From Gemmatales bacterium (GTDB lineage Bacteria; Planctomycetota; Planctomycetia; Gemmatales; HRBIN36): a DNA stretch of 43,201 nt. The stretch lies in contig JANXCQ010000009.1 of the NCBI GenBank assembly GCA_025060195.1, positions 86,241-129,441 on the forward strand, written 5' to 3'. A program made the position numbers and the translations under genes. Positions 24,992-33,000 of this stretch are shown one piece after another (positions within the stretch are counted from its first letter, which is position 1; every line of letters begins with the position of its first letter). Under the pieces are notes generated by a model. That model saw nothing but the letters and a program-made list of their open reading frames with translations, had not been told where the DNA came from and ran no database searches.

Positions 24992-25553
24992 AGCATTCGC
25001 GCTGAAGCCTCTTGGGCGACTAAATTTTGTCGAGCTGGATACATGGTCAGCCCGTGAATCGAGCGGGGCGACCTCAATGAGCCTATAGCGGCTTCCATTC
25101 CTTCTCCGGGCGAAGTACCGTACCGCTCAGCGCTATTTCCATAGCGGCCGAGCAGGGGATAATTCCCCACATTTATCGCGACTACGGCCGCCTAATTGGG
25201 AAGTTTTCCCACAATGGTGATTGCTTAGAATAGCCGCTCGCGCCGCAGAATCAAGGGGGTAAGATAAAAAATTTTCCTCAGAAACAATTTTTTTCCTAGG
25301 ATGCTAACGCAGCTAAACTTAGGGCAGCGCTGACCCGTGGCGCATCTGTGATTCCGAGAGAAAATAGCGGGACTAACCCTGGTAAGCAAAGTCGAAGCCT
25401 TGGCCGATCGGCAATGCAACCTTAGTTCGGTTTGGCTCTACTCAGGCCTTCTCATTTCAAGCATGGTCGAGGCCTTAGCCGACCGGTACTGCAAATCTGC
25501 TGCATAACTTGACTGGAACATTCCTACGCGGAGAAACAGTTGGAGCCATCTTT
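24992..25553. other. Divergent intergenic region, mraZ / ruvA
   Basis: This 562-base spacer separates two outward-reading genes. It holds two GGGA...TCCC palindromes (listed separately) and a strongly AT-rich run at about 25258-25300 (AAGATAAAAAATTTTCC). No ORF with a Shine-Dalgarno and no RNA gene was seen. Confidence 0.5.
25155..25211. promoter_or_regulatory. Paired GGGA-TCCC palindromes, putative operator
   Basis: Two inverted repeats share half-sites. One is GGGGATAATTCCCC (25155-25168, arms GGGGA/TCCCC, 4-nt centre). The other is TGGGAAGTTTTCCCA (25197-25211, arms TGGGAA/TTCCCA, 3-nt centre). Their centres are about 42-43 bp apart, close to four helical turns, so a protein could bind both on one face of the helix. 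Known MraZ sites are direct TGGG-containing repeats, and TGGG is present here, but in inverted order. Binding by MraZ is therefore only a guess. Confidence 0.4.
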
Positions 25554-26192
25554 ATGATTACTCGAATTACTGGCCGTCTGACCCGCGTTCTAGACGAAAG
25601 TGTCCGCTTGGAAGTAGGTGCATTGGAATATGAAGTGTTGGTGCCCGCCATAGTGCGCCACAGCCTAGGGGACAAACTGGGTCAGGAGGTCACCTTGCAT
25701 GTGAGCCACTTTCTGGAGGGCAATCCTCTGCAGGGGCGTATGGTGCCGAGACTTCTAGGTTTCCTCCACGAAGCCGAGCTGGAGTTTTTTGAGCTACTAT
25801 GCACCGTTGAAAAAGTCAGTGTGCGACGTGCCTTGAAGGCCCTTACCGAACCGGTTCGCGACATTGCCGAAGCTATTGTCCGTGAGGATGTCAAATGGCT
25901 GGCCCGGTTGCCTGGTCTCGGCAAGGCGTCAGCCGAGCAGGTGGTATTAGCTCTCAAGAAGAAAGCGGTCAAGTTTGCCCTCTTACGCAGCGGCAGTCAA
26001 CCAAGCCCGGAACCGAGCCGATCAGAGGCCGAACGGCACGTTTTCGATTTAGCCGTCGAGGCACTCCGCGTCTTAGGACACACCGCAAGCGAAGCCCGGG
26101 AATTGATAGACAAAGTACGCCCCCTGGGGCCGTTCGAAAATGTTGAGCAAGTGTTATTGGCCGTCTATAACCAAGCCCAACCGAAAAAATGA
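25554..26192 (+). CDS. ruvA: Holliday junction DNA helicase subunit RuvA
   Basis: The protein has 212 residues, close to the usual 200. Domain I is an OB fold starting MITRITGRLTRV. Domain II has two helix-hairpin-helix motifs: FFELLCTVEKVSVRRALKAL and LARLPGLGKASAEQVVLALKKK (family: LPGIGKKTAERIV). Domain III is the RuvB-contacting end DLAVEALRVLGHTASEARELI. RuvA tetramers hold the four-way junction while RuvB drives branch migration. The frame is open to 25509, but GGAG lies 8 nt before the ATG at 25554, where the homology starts. ruvB and ruvC are not adjacent. The first HhH reads CTVEKVSVRRA rather than the common SVSGVGPKLA and is somewhat divergent. Confidence 0.9.
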   Translation: MITRITGRLTRVLDESVRLEVGALEYEVLVPAIVRHSLGDKLGQEVTLHVSHFLEGNPLQGRMVPRLLGFLHEAELEFFELLCTVEKVSVRRALKALTEPVRDIAEAIVREDVKWLARLPGLGKASAEQVVLALKKKAVKFALLRSGSQPSPEPSRSEAERHVFDLAVEALRVLGHTASEARELIDKVRPLGPFENVEQVLLAVYNQAQPKK

Positions 26193-26258
26193 ACCATTTC
26201 CGGGTCCACGTCGCATAGGCGATGAAAACTTCCTAAGGGCGGTGTCGGTTTCGTCGAT

Positions 26259-26264
26259 TATAAT
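26259..26264 (+). promoter_or_regulatory. -10 box of the cysteine leader/serine acetyltransferase transcript
   Basis: A perfect TATAAT. A transcription start about 7 nt downstream would leave roughly 23 nt before the leader ATG at 26294. No good -35 hexamer is placed at 16-18 bp, so the promoter may rely on an activator or an alternative sigma factor. Confidence 0.5.
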
Positions 26265-26293
26265 AACGATAGCGTGGCACTCGAGGAGCTGAA

Positions 26294-26362
26294 ATGCGAT
26301 TAGTCGCACGATGTCGTTGTTGTTGCTGTTGTTGTTCTGAACCGGCGGTCGCCGGCTGCTAG
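26294..26362 (+). CDS. Polycysteine leader peptide, 22 codons
   Basis: A short ORF starts with ATG at 26294 and stops with TAG at 26360-26362. GAGGAG (26283-26288) sits 5 nt before the ATG. Of 22 residues 8 are Cys: residue 7, six in a row at residues 9-14 (codons 26318-26335), and the last sense codon (26357-26359). The gene 124 bp downstream encodes serine O-acetyltransferase, the first committed enzyme of cysteine synthesis. Amino-acid biosynthetic leader peptides carry runs of codons for the amino acid made by the operon, and polycysteine short ORFs acting as cysteine attenuators are known from mycobacteria. By that logic this ORF senses charged tRNA-Cys by ribosome stalling. A chance GTT microsatellite is the main alternative; start, Shine-Dalgarno, frame and location argue against it. 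Confidence 0.8.
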   Translation: MRLVARCRCCCCCCSEPAVAGC

Positions 26363-26441
26363 GTGTACGCCTTCGTGCCAGAGTCCTTACATCGCGTTAT
26401 CGGACAGGAAATCCCCCAAACCCAAGTATAAACTCCCGGCG
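26342..26441 (+). promoter_or_regulatory. Alternative-pairing element of the putative cysteine attenuator
   Basis: CGCCGG at 26350-26355 can pair with CCGGCG at 26342-26347 (local hairpin inside the leader ORF) or with an identical CCGGCG at 26436-26441. The two pairings exclude each other. A ribosome stalled on the Cys codons would cover about up to 26347, blocking the local hairpin and freeing 26350-26355 for the distal partner. A further possible pairing is CAGGAA (26405-26410) with TTCCTG (26447-26452). Pairings were found by eye and not folded. Confidence 0.5.
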
Positions 26442-26446
26442 TGAAA

Positions 26447-26479
26447 TTCCTGAGCATGACCAAGTCTAGCTCGGAGGAA
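26447..26479 (+). promoter_or_regulatory. Hairpin sequestering the serine acetyltransferase Shine-Dalgarno
   Basis: TTCCTGAGC (26447-26455) can pair with GCTCGGAGGAA (26469-26479): 9 pairs with one wobble and a 2-nt bulge, and a 13-nt loop. The 3' arm contains the full Shine-Dalgarno GGAGGA (26473-26478) of the gene starting at 26487, so this hairpin would close translation. The 5' arm overlaps TTCCTG, which can instead pair with CAGGAA at 26405-26410, giving an open state. Confidence 0.5.
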
Positions 26480-26486
26480 GAACGCA

Positions 26487-27425
26487 ATGGCCAGTAATCC
26501 CAGCTTGAAGGAAACCTTGCCTGCAATCACAGAGGCCATCGTCGAGAGTTATATGATGTGCCAACGCATCAATCATCTGGGGCATTTCCCTTTGCCCAGC
26601 CGCGAGGCCATCATTGACATTCTCGCCGACTTGATGGACCTGCTCTATCCTGGCTATCATCGCCGGCAAAATTTGCACATGGGCAACGTCATCTATCACG
26701 TGGGCGATTTGGTAGATGGATTACATGACAAGCTCACGCAACAAATCGCCCGCGCCTTACGCCATGAGTCGCAACAGGGCCAGGAAGGTGACTATGAAGC
26801 GTTGGCACAGCAGAAAGCCCTTCAATTTCTCCGCAAGATTCCTGACCTGCGGTTTCTCTTAGAGCAGGACGTGCTGGCGGCCTATGCGGGCGACCCGGCT
26901 GCCAAGAGCTATCACGAAATTGTGTTCTGTTACCCGGGTTTAGAAGCGATTACTATTTACCGAATCGCGCATGAATTGCACGAACTTGGCGTGCCCCTGA
27001 TTCCGCGCATCATGACAGAATACGCCCATTCCAAAACGGGCATTGACATTCACCCTGGCGCCAAGATCGGCCATTCGTTTTTTATCGATCATGGCACGGG
27101 GGTCGTCATCGGCGAAACTTGCGTCATTGGTAATCACGTAAAGATCTACCAAGGCGTTACTTTAGGAGCCTTGAGCTTTCCACGCGACACCGATGGCAAG
27201 CTCATTCGCGGGAAAAAACGACATCCCACTATCGAAGACGAGGTGGTGATTTACGCCAATGCCACCATTCTTGGGGGCGATACCGTGATTGGCCACCATT
27301 GCGTTATTGGCTCGAATGTCTGGCTTACACATAGCGTCCCGCCTCATACTGTGGTCCAATTAGAAAAACCGTCCTTGCGTATTCGGCGACCTGACGATGA
27401 ATTAGTGCCGAATTACCAGATATGA
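26487..27425 (+). CDS. cysE: Serine O-acetyltransferase
   Basis: The protein has 312 residues. It transfers acetyl from acetyl-CoA to serine, giving O-acetylserine for cysteine synthesis. The C-terminal two thirds is the SAT fold: [67 protein letters not shown], then the left-handed beta-helix hexapeptides [14 protein letters not shown] and [17 protein letters not shown]. The catalytic Asp-His pair (HPGAKIG...IDHGTG) is kept. The N-terminal 130 residues are longer than in EpsC-type enzymes, as in the SrpH-like class. A strong GGAGGA lies 8 nt before the ATG, inside a predicted hairpin. A polycysteine leader ORF upstream suggests control by cysteine supply. No cysK is adjacent; tatC follows. 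Confidence 0.93.
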   Translation: MASNPSLKETLPAITEAIVESYMMCQRINHLGHFPLPSREAIIDILADLMDLLYPGYHRRQNLHMGNVIYHVGDLVDGLHDKLTQQIARALRHESQQGQEGDYEALAQQKALQFLRKIPDLRFLLEQDVLAAYAGDPAAKSYHEIVFCYPGLEAITIYRIAHELHELGVPLIPRIMTEYAHSKTGIDIHPGAKIGHSFFIDHGTGVVIGETCVIGNHVKIYQGVTLGALSFPRDTDGKLIRGKKRHPTIEDEVVIYANATILGGDTVIGHHCVIGSNVWLTHSVPPHTVVQLEKPSLRIRRPDDELVPNYQI

Positions 27426-27430
27426 GCGGT

Positions 27431-27449
27431 CGCTAGCTTCTCGCGAGCG
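27431..27449 (+). terminator. Weak hairpin after serine acetyltransferase
   Basis: CGCTAGC and GCGAGCG form a stem with one mismatch around TTCTC, 5 bp after the stop codon, followed by only GTTTCC. This may be a weak terminator or a processing site. The T-run is too short to be sure. Confidence 0.3.
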
Positions 27450-27538
27450 TTTCCATCGTGGAGCCGAGAACATACGACGTTCGTAAGATAATCCAAAGAC
27501 CTCTAGATAGGTCTGCTGGCTTTACTGGAGTTGCGTGT

Positions 27539-28789
27539 ATGCCCATGCCGCGCTCCCCTCTGCCTGACCCTGAAGACATGTTCGCCGATACGCGCATGAC
27601 CTTCGGCGAACACTTGGAGGACCTACGCCAACATCTGTGGCGGGCGATTTGGAGTTTTGTTATAGCCGTTCTCGTCAGTTTCCTGTTTGCCAATTACATC
27701 CTGCGAATCATCCAGGATCCCGTAGAGAAGGCGCTCATTGACTACCATTATCGCTACTTCCAAAACAATCCTGGCCGCGAATTGCCTATGCTGGACAAAG
27801 TTATGCAGGAATTGCAGACCCCAAAGCATCAGGACGACGCGTTGCTCCGCGCCTTTACTCAACCTGTTCAGTTGCACGGAGCCCTGCGGCGGCAGGACCT
27901 GGATCGGGCCTTACGAGAAATGTATCCGCAGTGGTTTGCCCAACAAAGGTCTTCCTTGAATAGCGTCGCGCCCGACCCAGCGCTTACGGACGAGCAGCAA
28001 CCTCGCTCTGCGGAACAAGTGAACCGCGTTGGACAGCCGACTCCTGATCATCCCGCGACCACGGAGATTCCTGTCCAGGTGAACGTGCGTCCTGTGGACT
28101 TGCTCCAGGAAATTCGCGCCCCGTTGGGGTTACTGACGCGGCGGGCTACGCTCATCGCCATGAATCCAATGGAAACGTTTATGGTGTGGTTCAAGGTGGC
28201 AATCCTCAGCGGACTGGTGCTGGGCAGTCCCTGGATTTTTTACCACATTTGGAGCTTTATCGCCGCTGGCCTGTACCCCCATGAGAAACGATTGGTATAT
28301 AACTCGCTCTTTCCGAGCGTGGGGTTGTTTCTCATCGGTGTGGTGGTTTGTCAGTTAGCGGTGATTCCTGCAGCGCTCCGGGCTTTGTTGGAGTTCAATC
28401 TCTGGCTCAATATCGAACCCGACTTTCGCCTGAGCGAATGGCTCAGCTTTGCCATTCTGATGCCTGTGATCACCGGGCTGTGCTTCCAACTGCCCTTGGT
28501 AATGTACGTTCTGGGCCGCATCGGCATCGTGACCCCCGAACAAATGGCCAGCAAACGCCGATTAGCCTGGTTCGTTATGTTGATCGCACTAGCGTTCATT
28601 ACGCCGTCCGTTGACCCTGCGAGCCTGTTGATTATCTGGTTGCCTATGTTGCTGTTGTACGAATTAGGCTTATGGATGGTGCGAATCGCGGTGCGTCGGC
28701 CTCCGGAAGAGGAGGAACAAGTCCCCTATGAGCCAGGCGAAGTTTGGTGGGATTGGGAAGACGCTCGTCAATCGGACGGCCGACGTTAA
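27539..28789 (+). CDS. tatC: Twin-arginine translocase subunit TatC with long TM1-TM2 insert
   Basis: The protein has 416 residues, about 150 more than E. coli TatC. The N-terminal signature FGEHLEDLRQHLWRAIW (family HLxELR) and TM1 come first. About 170 residues then separate TM1 from the next conserved part, MNPMETFMVWFKVAILSGLVLGSPWIFYHIWSFIAAGLYPHEKRL, with the PHEKR after TM2 that TatC proteins use in the signal-peptide site. TM3-TM6 follow. In typical TatC the first periplasmic loop is about 45 residues; here it is long, charged, and contains many Gln, Arg and Pro residues. Long inserts of this sort are seen in planctomycete TatC. The ATG at 27539 has GGAG 8 nt upstream; the frame is open to 27458. 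TatA/TatB are not adjacent. Confidence 0.92.
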   Translation: MPMPRSPLPDPEDMFADTRMTFGEHLEDLRQHLWRAIWSFVIAVLVSFLFANYILRIIQDPVEKALIDYHYRYFQNNPGRELPMLDKVMQELQTPKHQDDALLRAFTQPVQLHGALRRQDLDRALREMYPQWFAQQRSSLNSVAPDPALTDEQQPRSAEQVNRVGQPTPDHPATTEIPVQVNVRPVDLLQEIRAPLGLLTRRATLIAMNPMETFMVWFKVAILSGLVLGSPWIFYHIWSFIAAGLYPHEKRLVYNSLFPSVGLFLIGVVVCQLAVIPAALRALLEFNLWLNIEPDFRLSEWLSFAILMPVITGLCFQLPLVMYVLGRIGIVTPEQMASKRRLAWFVMLIALAFITPSVDPASLLIIWLPMLLLYELGLWMVRIAVRRPPEEEEQVPYEPGEVWWDWEDARQSDGRR

Positions 28790-29025
28790 TACCAGTGGAC
28801 ACATGCCCCAGGCCATCGGGGGCTCGTCCAATCAAGCAGCTGATGATCAGTCCAGGAAGGCAAACTTACCGATCCGCCATAAGGACATATTCCGACTAGT
28901 TGGTCAACTTTCTTACCTTGTGTATGCGTGCGGGCCGAATTCCAGTGGAGATTGAGAGAACCAAAGCGCTGGGATGATAGAAGTTACACTGCCGCGTTAG
29001 TGATTTTTTTCATTACCAGGAGAAG
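28790..29025. other. Convergent spacer between tatC and SDR genes
   Basis: Both flanking genes end here, so this 236-base gap should contain both transcript ends. No strong terminator hairpin was recognised. Confidence 0.4.
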
Positions 29026-29898
29026 TTATTGTTTCGAGGGCACGGTTTCCAGCGGTGCGGGTGAATTTTCCGCCTGGCGGCGTTGCTCGATTTCGTCGCG
29101 ATAAAGCTGGTACACCTTGCGGGCCATGAGCCAATCCACCAATCTCGGAAAAAGGCGGTTGAACCAAACGACCAATTTGCCCTCCCAGGTCAATACCAGA
29201 CTGTTGCGCCCTCGTTCCATAGCGCGCAGAGTGGCCTCAGCGACTTGTTCGGGCGACATGCTCCGCCTATGGTCCATGGGCATACGCGCCTTATTTTCGA
29301 GCATGTTCTTGGGAAAATTCGTTGCCGTCAGGCCCGGGCTGACCACCAAAACGTCAATATCGTAGCGCACTAATTCGGCCCGCAATGCTTCTGACAAGCC
29401 CTGAAGGGCGAACTTACTGGCAGAATATTCGCTACGTGCTGGAAAAGCCCGTAAGCCGGCAACGGAGGAAATGTTCACAATCAGTGGCGTGCGTCCCTGA
29501 CGCAACAAAGGTATGGCCAAACGAATCAACTCGGCTGGACCGAAAAAATTGACCTCGAAAATTCGCCGCAAACGCTCTTCGCTGGCATCGCTAAAATGTC
29601 CGGTCGCGCCGATACCCGCATTATTGACCAGGATGTCCAGGCCGCCAAAGAACGCCACAGCCGCTTGAAGCATCCGCTGCCGATCCTCCGCGGAAGTGAC
29701 GTCCGCTACTAAGGTCTCCAGGCGGCCGGGTAAGCCCTGTGCTTCGCGCTGCACCTCTTGCAGTAGGTCGCCACTGCGCGCCACAGCTAACACCCAGGCT
29801 CCTCGCTTGGCGGCGGCCAAAGCTAAGGCCCGACCGATTCCCTGCGAGGCGCCCGTGACCAACGTCCTCATTCCCGACAGTTGCCGCTTTCGCCCCAT
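29026..29898 (-). CDS. Short-chain dehydrogenase/reductase (classical SDR)
   Basis: The protein has 290 residues. Motifs: TGASQGIG (NAD(P) binding, residues about 15-22), NNAG (about 91-94), a catalytic Ser in NISSVAG, and YSASK (Tyr and Lys of the active site). The loop after strand beta2 (AVARSGD) carries an Arg in the position that often favours NADPH. The C-terminal 60 residues extend past the standard fold with a hydrophobic stretch (WEGKLVVWFNRLFPRLVDWLMA), as in membrane-associated DHRS7-like reductases. The substrate is unknown. It is a single gene with convergent tatC downstream. Confidence 0.92.
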   Translation of the reverse strand: MGRKRQLSGMRTLVTGASQGIGRALALAAAKRGAWVLAVARSGDLLQEVQREAQGLPGRLETLVADVTSAEDRQRMLQAAVAFFGGLDILVNNAGIGATGHFSDASEERLRRIFEVNFFGPAELIRLAIPLLRQGRTPLIVNISSVAGLRAFPARSEYSASKFALQGLSEALRAELVRYDIDVLVVSPGLTATNFPKNMLENKARMPMDHRRSMSPEQVAEATLRAMERGRNSLVLTWEGKLVVWFNRLFPRLVDWLMARKVYQLYRDEIEQRRQAENSPAPLETVPSKQ

Positions 29899-30090
29899 AA
29901 GTTGCCTCCACTTAGTGCAGTATTCCCTTAAATCGGCGGCGCCATCATGCCTTCCTCACTCAATCGCTGCCGGCAACTCCCATTTTACTGGCTTCACAAC
30001 CCCGTTGGCGTATTCCATATGAAGGAACCCGCTGCTCTGCCAGCTCGTCTTAAAATAGAACACACGTAAATCAGGACGCGGAGCGCCATC

Positions 30091-32517
30091 ATGGTCTTGT
30101 GTCAAGCCACCTGTCCGCATTGCCGCTCGCACTTGTTCTTCCCAGCAGATTGGCGTTATTTGCTGTTGCGCTGCAAGACGTGCGGACAAACTTTCCGTGA
30201 GGTGAGACTTAACGTGCCGGCCCACCATGGTGTCGTGGTCCACACTCAGCCAACCCATCCGAGCACCGGCGGGAACGGTGGTTTTGCGAGCGGTTCGTTG
30301 GGTGCCCTAAGTGCTACCGGTTCCACCTCGGGAGCCGTTAGTGGGGCAGATAAGGCCAATTCGTTAGTCCCGATTCCGTCAGCCATTTTGCTTCCTACCG
30401 CAGAGCCTCTTGCGCCAGCCCCAACGCCGACTTCCGCAGGCCAGTTGGCCGAACGCGCCGCATCAGGCCGTGAGGCTTCGGCCGCAGCCAGTCCACCGAC
30501 CACGATCCCGCCCTCTCCTTACGAGGCAATTCTGGCGCGTCGGCGTCGGTTCCGTTGGGTCAAACTGGGTGTAGCGGCCATGGTTCTGACGACGTTTGCT
30601 TTAGCACTTGCTTTGTTTTGGCCATTAGTACAGCCGACCGTGTCCTCATGGTGGGCTCGACTGGTCGCGGTCTGGGAGCAAGCACGGAGTACGGAGTGGG
30701 CCAACGCTCCTGATAACCAGGAAGCGCAAAGCACCGGCGACTCTCAGGACCATAATCAAGGGAGCCAAGAGGGCCTTCCAGCCGGTCCTTCGGTGACGAC
30801 GCCGAGTAAACCCACTCTCGAGAAGAAGCCCAATGGGAGCCTGGGCACGAATGCAGATACACCTTCGGCACCGGCTAAACCTCCTTTAGGCAAGCCTAAC
30901 CGCCCGAGCAAGAGAGATTTTGACGGCCGGGCCTTGCTCATCGGTATCCAAAACTACTTTTACCTCAACCCAGTCAATTCGGGAGCACAACAACATGTAG
31001 GACAGCTAGCCGGGCACGTGGATTTCGACCCCCTCGGATTGCGCACCTTCCGCAGACGCTTGATCGGCATGGGCTTTCGCGACGAGTGTATCGGCGAATT
31101 GAGCGATGTAGCCGAGAAAAATCCTAATCCCCCGTTGAAAGCCAGCATTGAGGAAACGCTCAAGCTGTTTTGCGAAGAGTCCAGGCCGCAAGATAGCATC
31201 TTAGTGACTTATGTTGGGCATGTTCTGGTGCGTGACGGTAAGGTATATCTGGCCCCGATTGACGCCAAGCTGGACAGCCCGCCAGAAAAACTGGTGTCGT
31301 TAGAGTGGGTTTACCAGCAATTAGGCCAATGTCGCGCACGCCATAAACTGGTGATTCTCGACGTTGCCCACCTTGACCCACAAGAAGGCGTGGTGCGAGG
31401 TAAGGAAATGCCTCTCGAAGAAGAAGCAGAAAAAGCCATCGCCCAAGTACCTGAAGGGGTGCTGGTCTGGCTCAGCTGTTCGGCCAAGCAATTTTCCTAT
31501 GGTTTCGGAGGCTACGGTTTGGTGGGCAGTGTTTTCTTCCACATGCTCAACGAAATGACCTACATGGGACCCGACATACAGGGCCGACGTAACCGGGCAG
31601 CTTTGGAACGAACGCCGCCGTTTCCCGAGTGGGATTTGCCGATGCTGCGGCTGCACGCGCGAATCAATAGCGAGGTTAAACTCTACCTGAAGAACCTAAG
31701 CAACTTGGAACAGGAACCGAAACTGTTCGGCAAATTAGCGGCCGGACCTGGACCCGCTTCTAACGATCCGTTTCCCAAGCCTGTGGCGTTGAAATTCGCC
31801 CCGTTGCCTGATAAGCCCGTCGAAGCCGCCTTTGTGGACTTGATCCTCGAGGAAGTGCGTGCGCGGATCAGTAAAGACCGGCCTCTGCGAGCTGCCGCTT
31901 TGCCACCGTTCTGGGCGAAGGACATGGAGAAATACAAGCCCGACTACGTCGATCTCAATGCTTTACGCGCCCTGCTCGACGAAAAGCCATTGCGCAAAGC
32001 GGCCTGGGACGCCCTGGATCTGCTAGATAAACATGAACGCCAGCTGCGGATGAGCTTCCTCGCCGACGCTAATCCAGAAAACTTCCGCAAACAGATTCTC
32101 CGCGAGCAGGAAAACTTAGCCCTGGCAGACCGCGAGCTCTTTGAGTTCAAGGAAGTACTAGACAAAATCCGCGCCGAGCACCGTGCCCAGGAAACGCCCC
32201 GTTGGCAGGCCAATTTCGACTTGGTGTATGCCCGCTTCATTGGCCGCATGGCCTTGTATCGCGAATATAATTTTGTTATCGGCAACCGCCTTCGCCGCGA
32301 TCCGACCTTACAAAATCCTGAAAAGAATAATGGTTGGAAGATTGTACCCTCAGATCGGCTCCAGCAAAAGGAAACACGCGAGTTGGCGAAGGAGCGCGAC
32401 AAGATTCTCGAGGTGATCGTAAAAGAACATCCTAACACGCCCTGGGAGTTTTTAGCCGAACGCGAACGTGCTACCAGTCTGGGCTTGAAAGTGGAAGAGG
32501 CCCGCGTCAGCCCCTAG
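30091..32517 (+). CDS. Zinc-ribbon/TM/caspase-fold protein lacking the catalytic Cys
   Basis: The protein has 808 residues. A zinc ribbon (C8, C11, C28, C31) opens it. A long Pro/Ser/Thr/Ala-rich low-complexity linker and a TM helix (about 156-178) follow. After a second disordered linker comes a caspase-like (peptidase C14) domain from about residue 277: GRALLIGIQNYFYL, SILVTYVGHVLVRDGKVYLAPIDA with H377, and KLVILDVAHLDP. In active family members the last motif reads D-x-C-H-S-G; here Ala426 occupies the Cys position and the G after His377 is missing as well (VGHVL for SGHG). It should therefore be a pseudo-protease. The final 250 residues are helical and charged. GGAG lies 7 nt before the ATG. 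No neighbour suggests a partner. Confidence 0.82.
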   Translation: MVLCQATCPHCRSHLFFPADWRYLLLRCKTCGQTFREVRLNVPAHHGVVVHTQPTHPSTGGNGGFASGSLGALSATGSTSGAVSGADKANSLVPIPSAILLPTAEPLAPAPTPTSAGQLAERAASGREASAAASPPTTIPPSPYEAILARRRRFRWVKLGVAAMVLTTFALALALFWPLVQPTVSSWWARLVAVWEQARSTEWANAPDNQEAQSTGDSQDHNQGSQEGLPAGPSVTTPSKPTLEKKPNGSLGTNADTPSAPAKPPLGKPNRPSKRDFDGRALLIGIQNYFYLNPVNSGAQQHVGQLAGHVDFDPLGLRTFRRRLIGMGFRDECIGELSDVAEKNPNPPLKASIEETLKLFCEESRPQDSILVTYVGHVLVRDGKVYLAPIDAKLDSPPEKLVSLEWVYQQLGQCRARHKLVILDVAHLDPQEGVVRGKEMPLEEEAEKAIAQVPEGVLVWLSCSAKQFSYGFGGYGLVGSVFFHMLNEMTYMGPDIQGRRNRAALERTPPFPEWDLPMLRLHARINSEVKLYLKNLSNLEQEPKLFGKLAAGPGPASNDPFPKPVALKFAPLPDKPVEAAFVDLILEEVRARISKDRPLRAAALPPFWAKDMEKYKPDYVDLNALRALLDEKPLRKAAWDALDLLDKHERQLRMSFLADANPENFRKQILREQENLALADRELFEFKEVLDKIRAEHRAQETPRWQANFDLVYARFIGRMALYREYNFVIGNRLRRDPTLQNPEKNNGWKIVPSDRLQQKETRELAKERDKILEVIVKEHPNTPWEFLAERERATSLGLKVEEARVSP

Positions 32518-33000
32518 GCCGAGCCCGGCCGCCTAAGCAAAAAATTTCATAAATTGTCCCGCCTAACCACCCACGAGCTTATCGTGAACCGTTTACGTCG
32601 TTGGCACAAGTGACAGGCGGCTCGGCGTAACATGTGGTGAAAGCAGGATGAAGACCAAGACGACACTGCAATCAAGCAGTTATGGACGATCGCATCGGTG
32701 GCACTTGTGATGAACGCAGGGACAATGAACGCATGCGAAACGCGGCCAAGGCGCGGAAAAGGTGAACTAGGTGTTGGTACCGACACTAGGCAATGGTTCG
32801 TTTAGTTGCCGTAATGTTGTTTCGGCTAAGTTTTGCTCAGTTGGAAGGTCTCGCGGTCCGCACCTAAGGCATTGCACGGTTGTTGTTTCACTGGTACGGG
32901 ATATAGATGGGATTGTGAGATTACCAGACACAACAACCACAGCACGAGCCGCGCTCCTCAGGCATCGCAGGTGCGGTTCGCTTGGGTCGGTGAGCAGGCG
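32518..33000. other. Intergenic region upstream of the MaoC-like gene
   Basis: The frame of the downstream gene is open back to 32833, but the extra residues do not resemble the family, so these 483 bases are treated as non-coding. Nothing else recognisable: no RNA gene, repeat or strong promoter. Confidence 0.45.

Noticed and set aside
26275..26289. Sigma-54 promoter (TGGCAC with GG-N10-GC) upstream of cysE
   Set aside because: The -12 half reads GAGC instead of TTGC, and the implied start would fall inside the leader ORF. The same bases serve as the leader Shine-Dalgarno.
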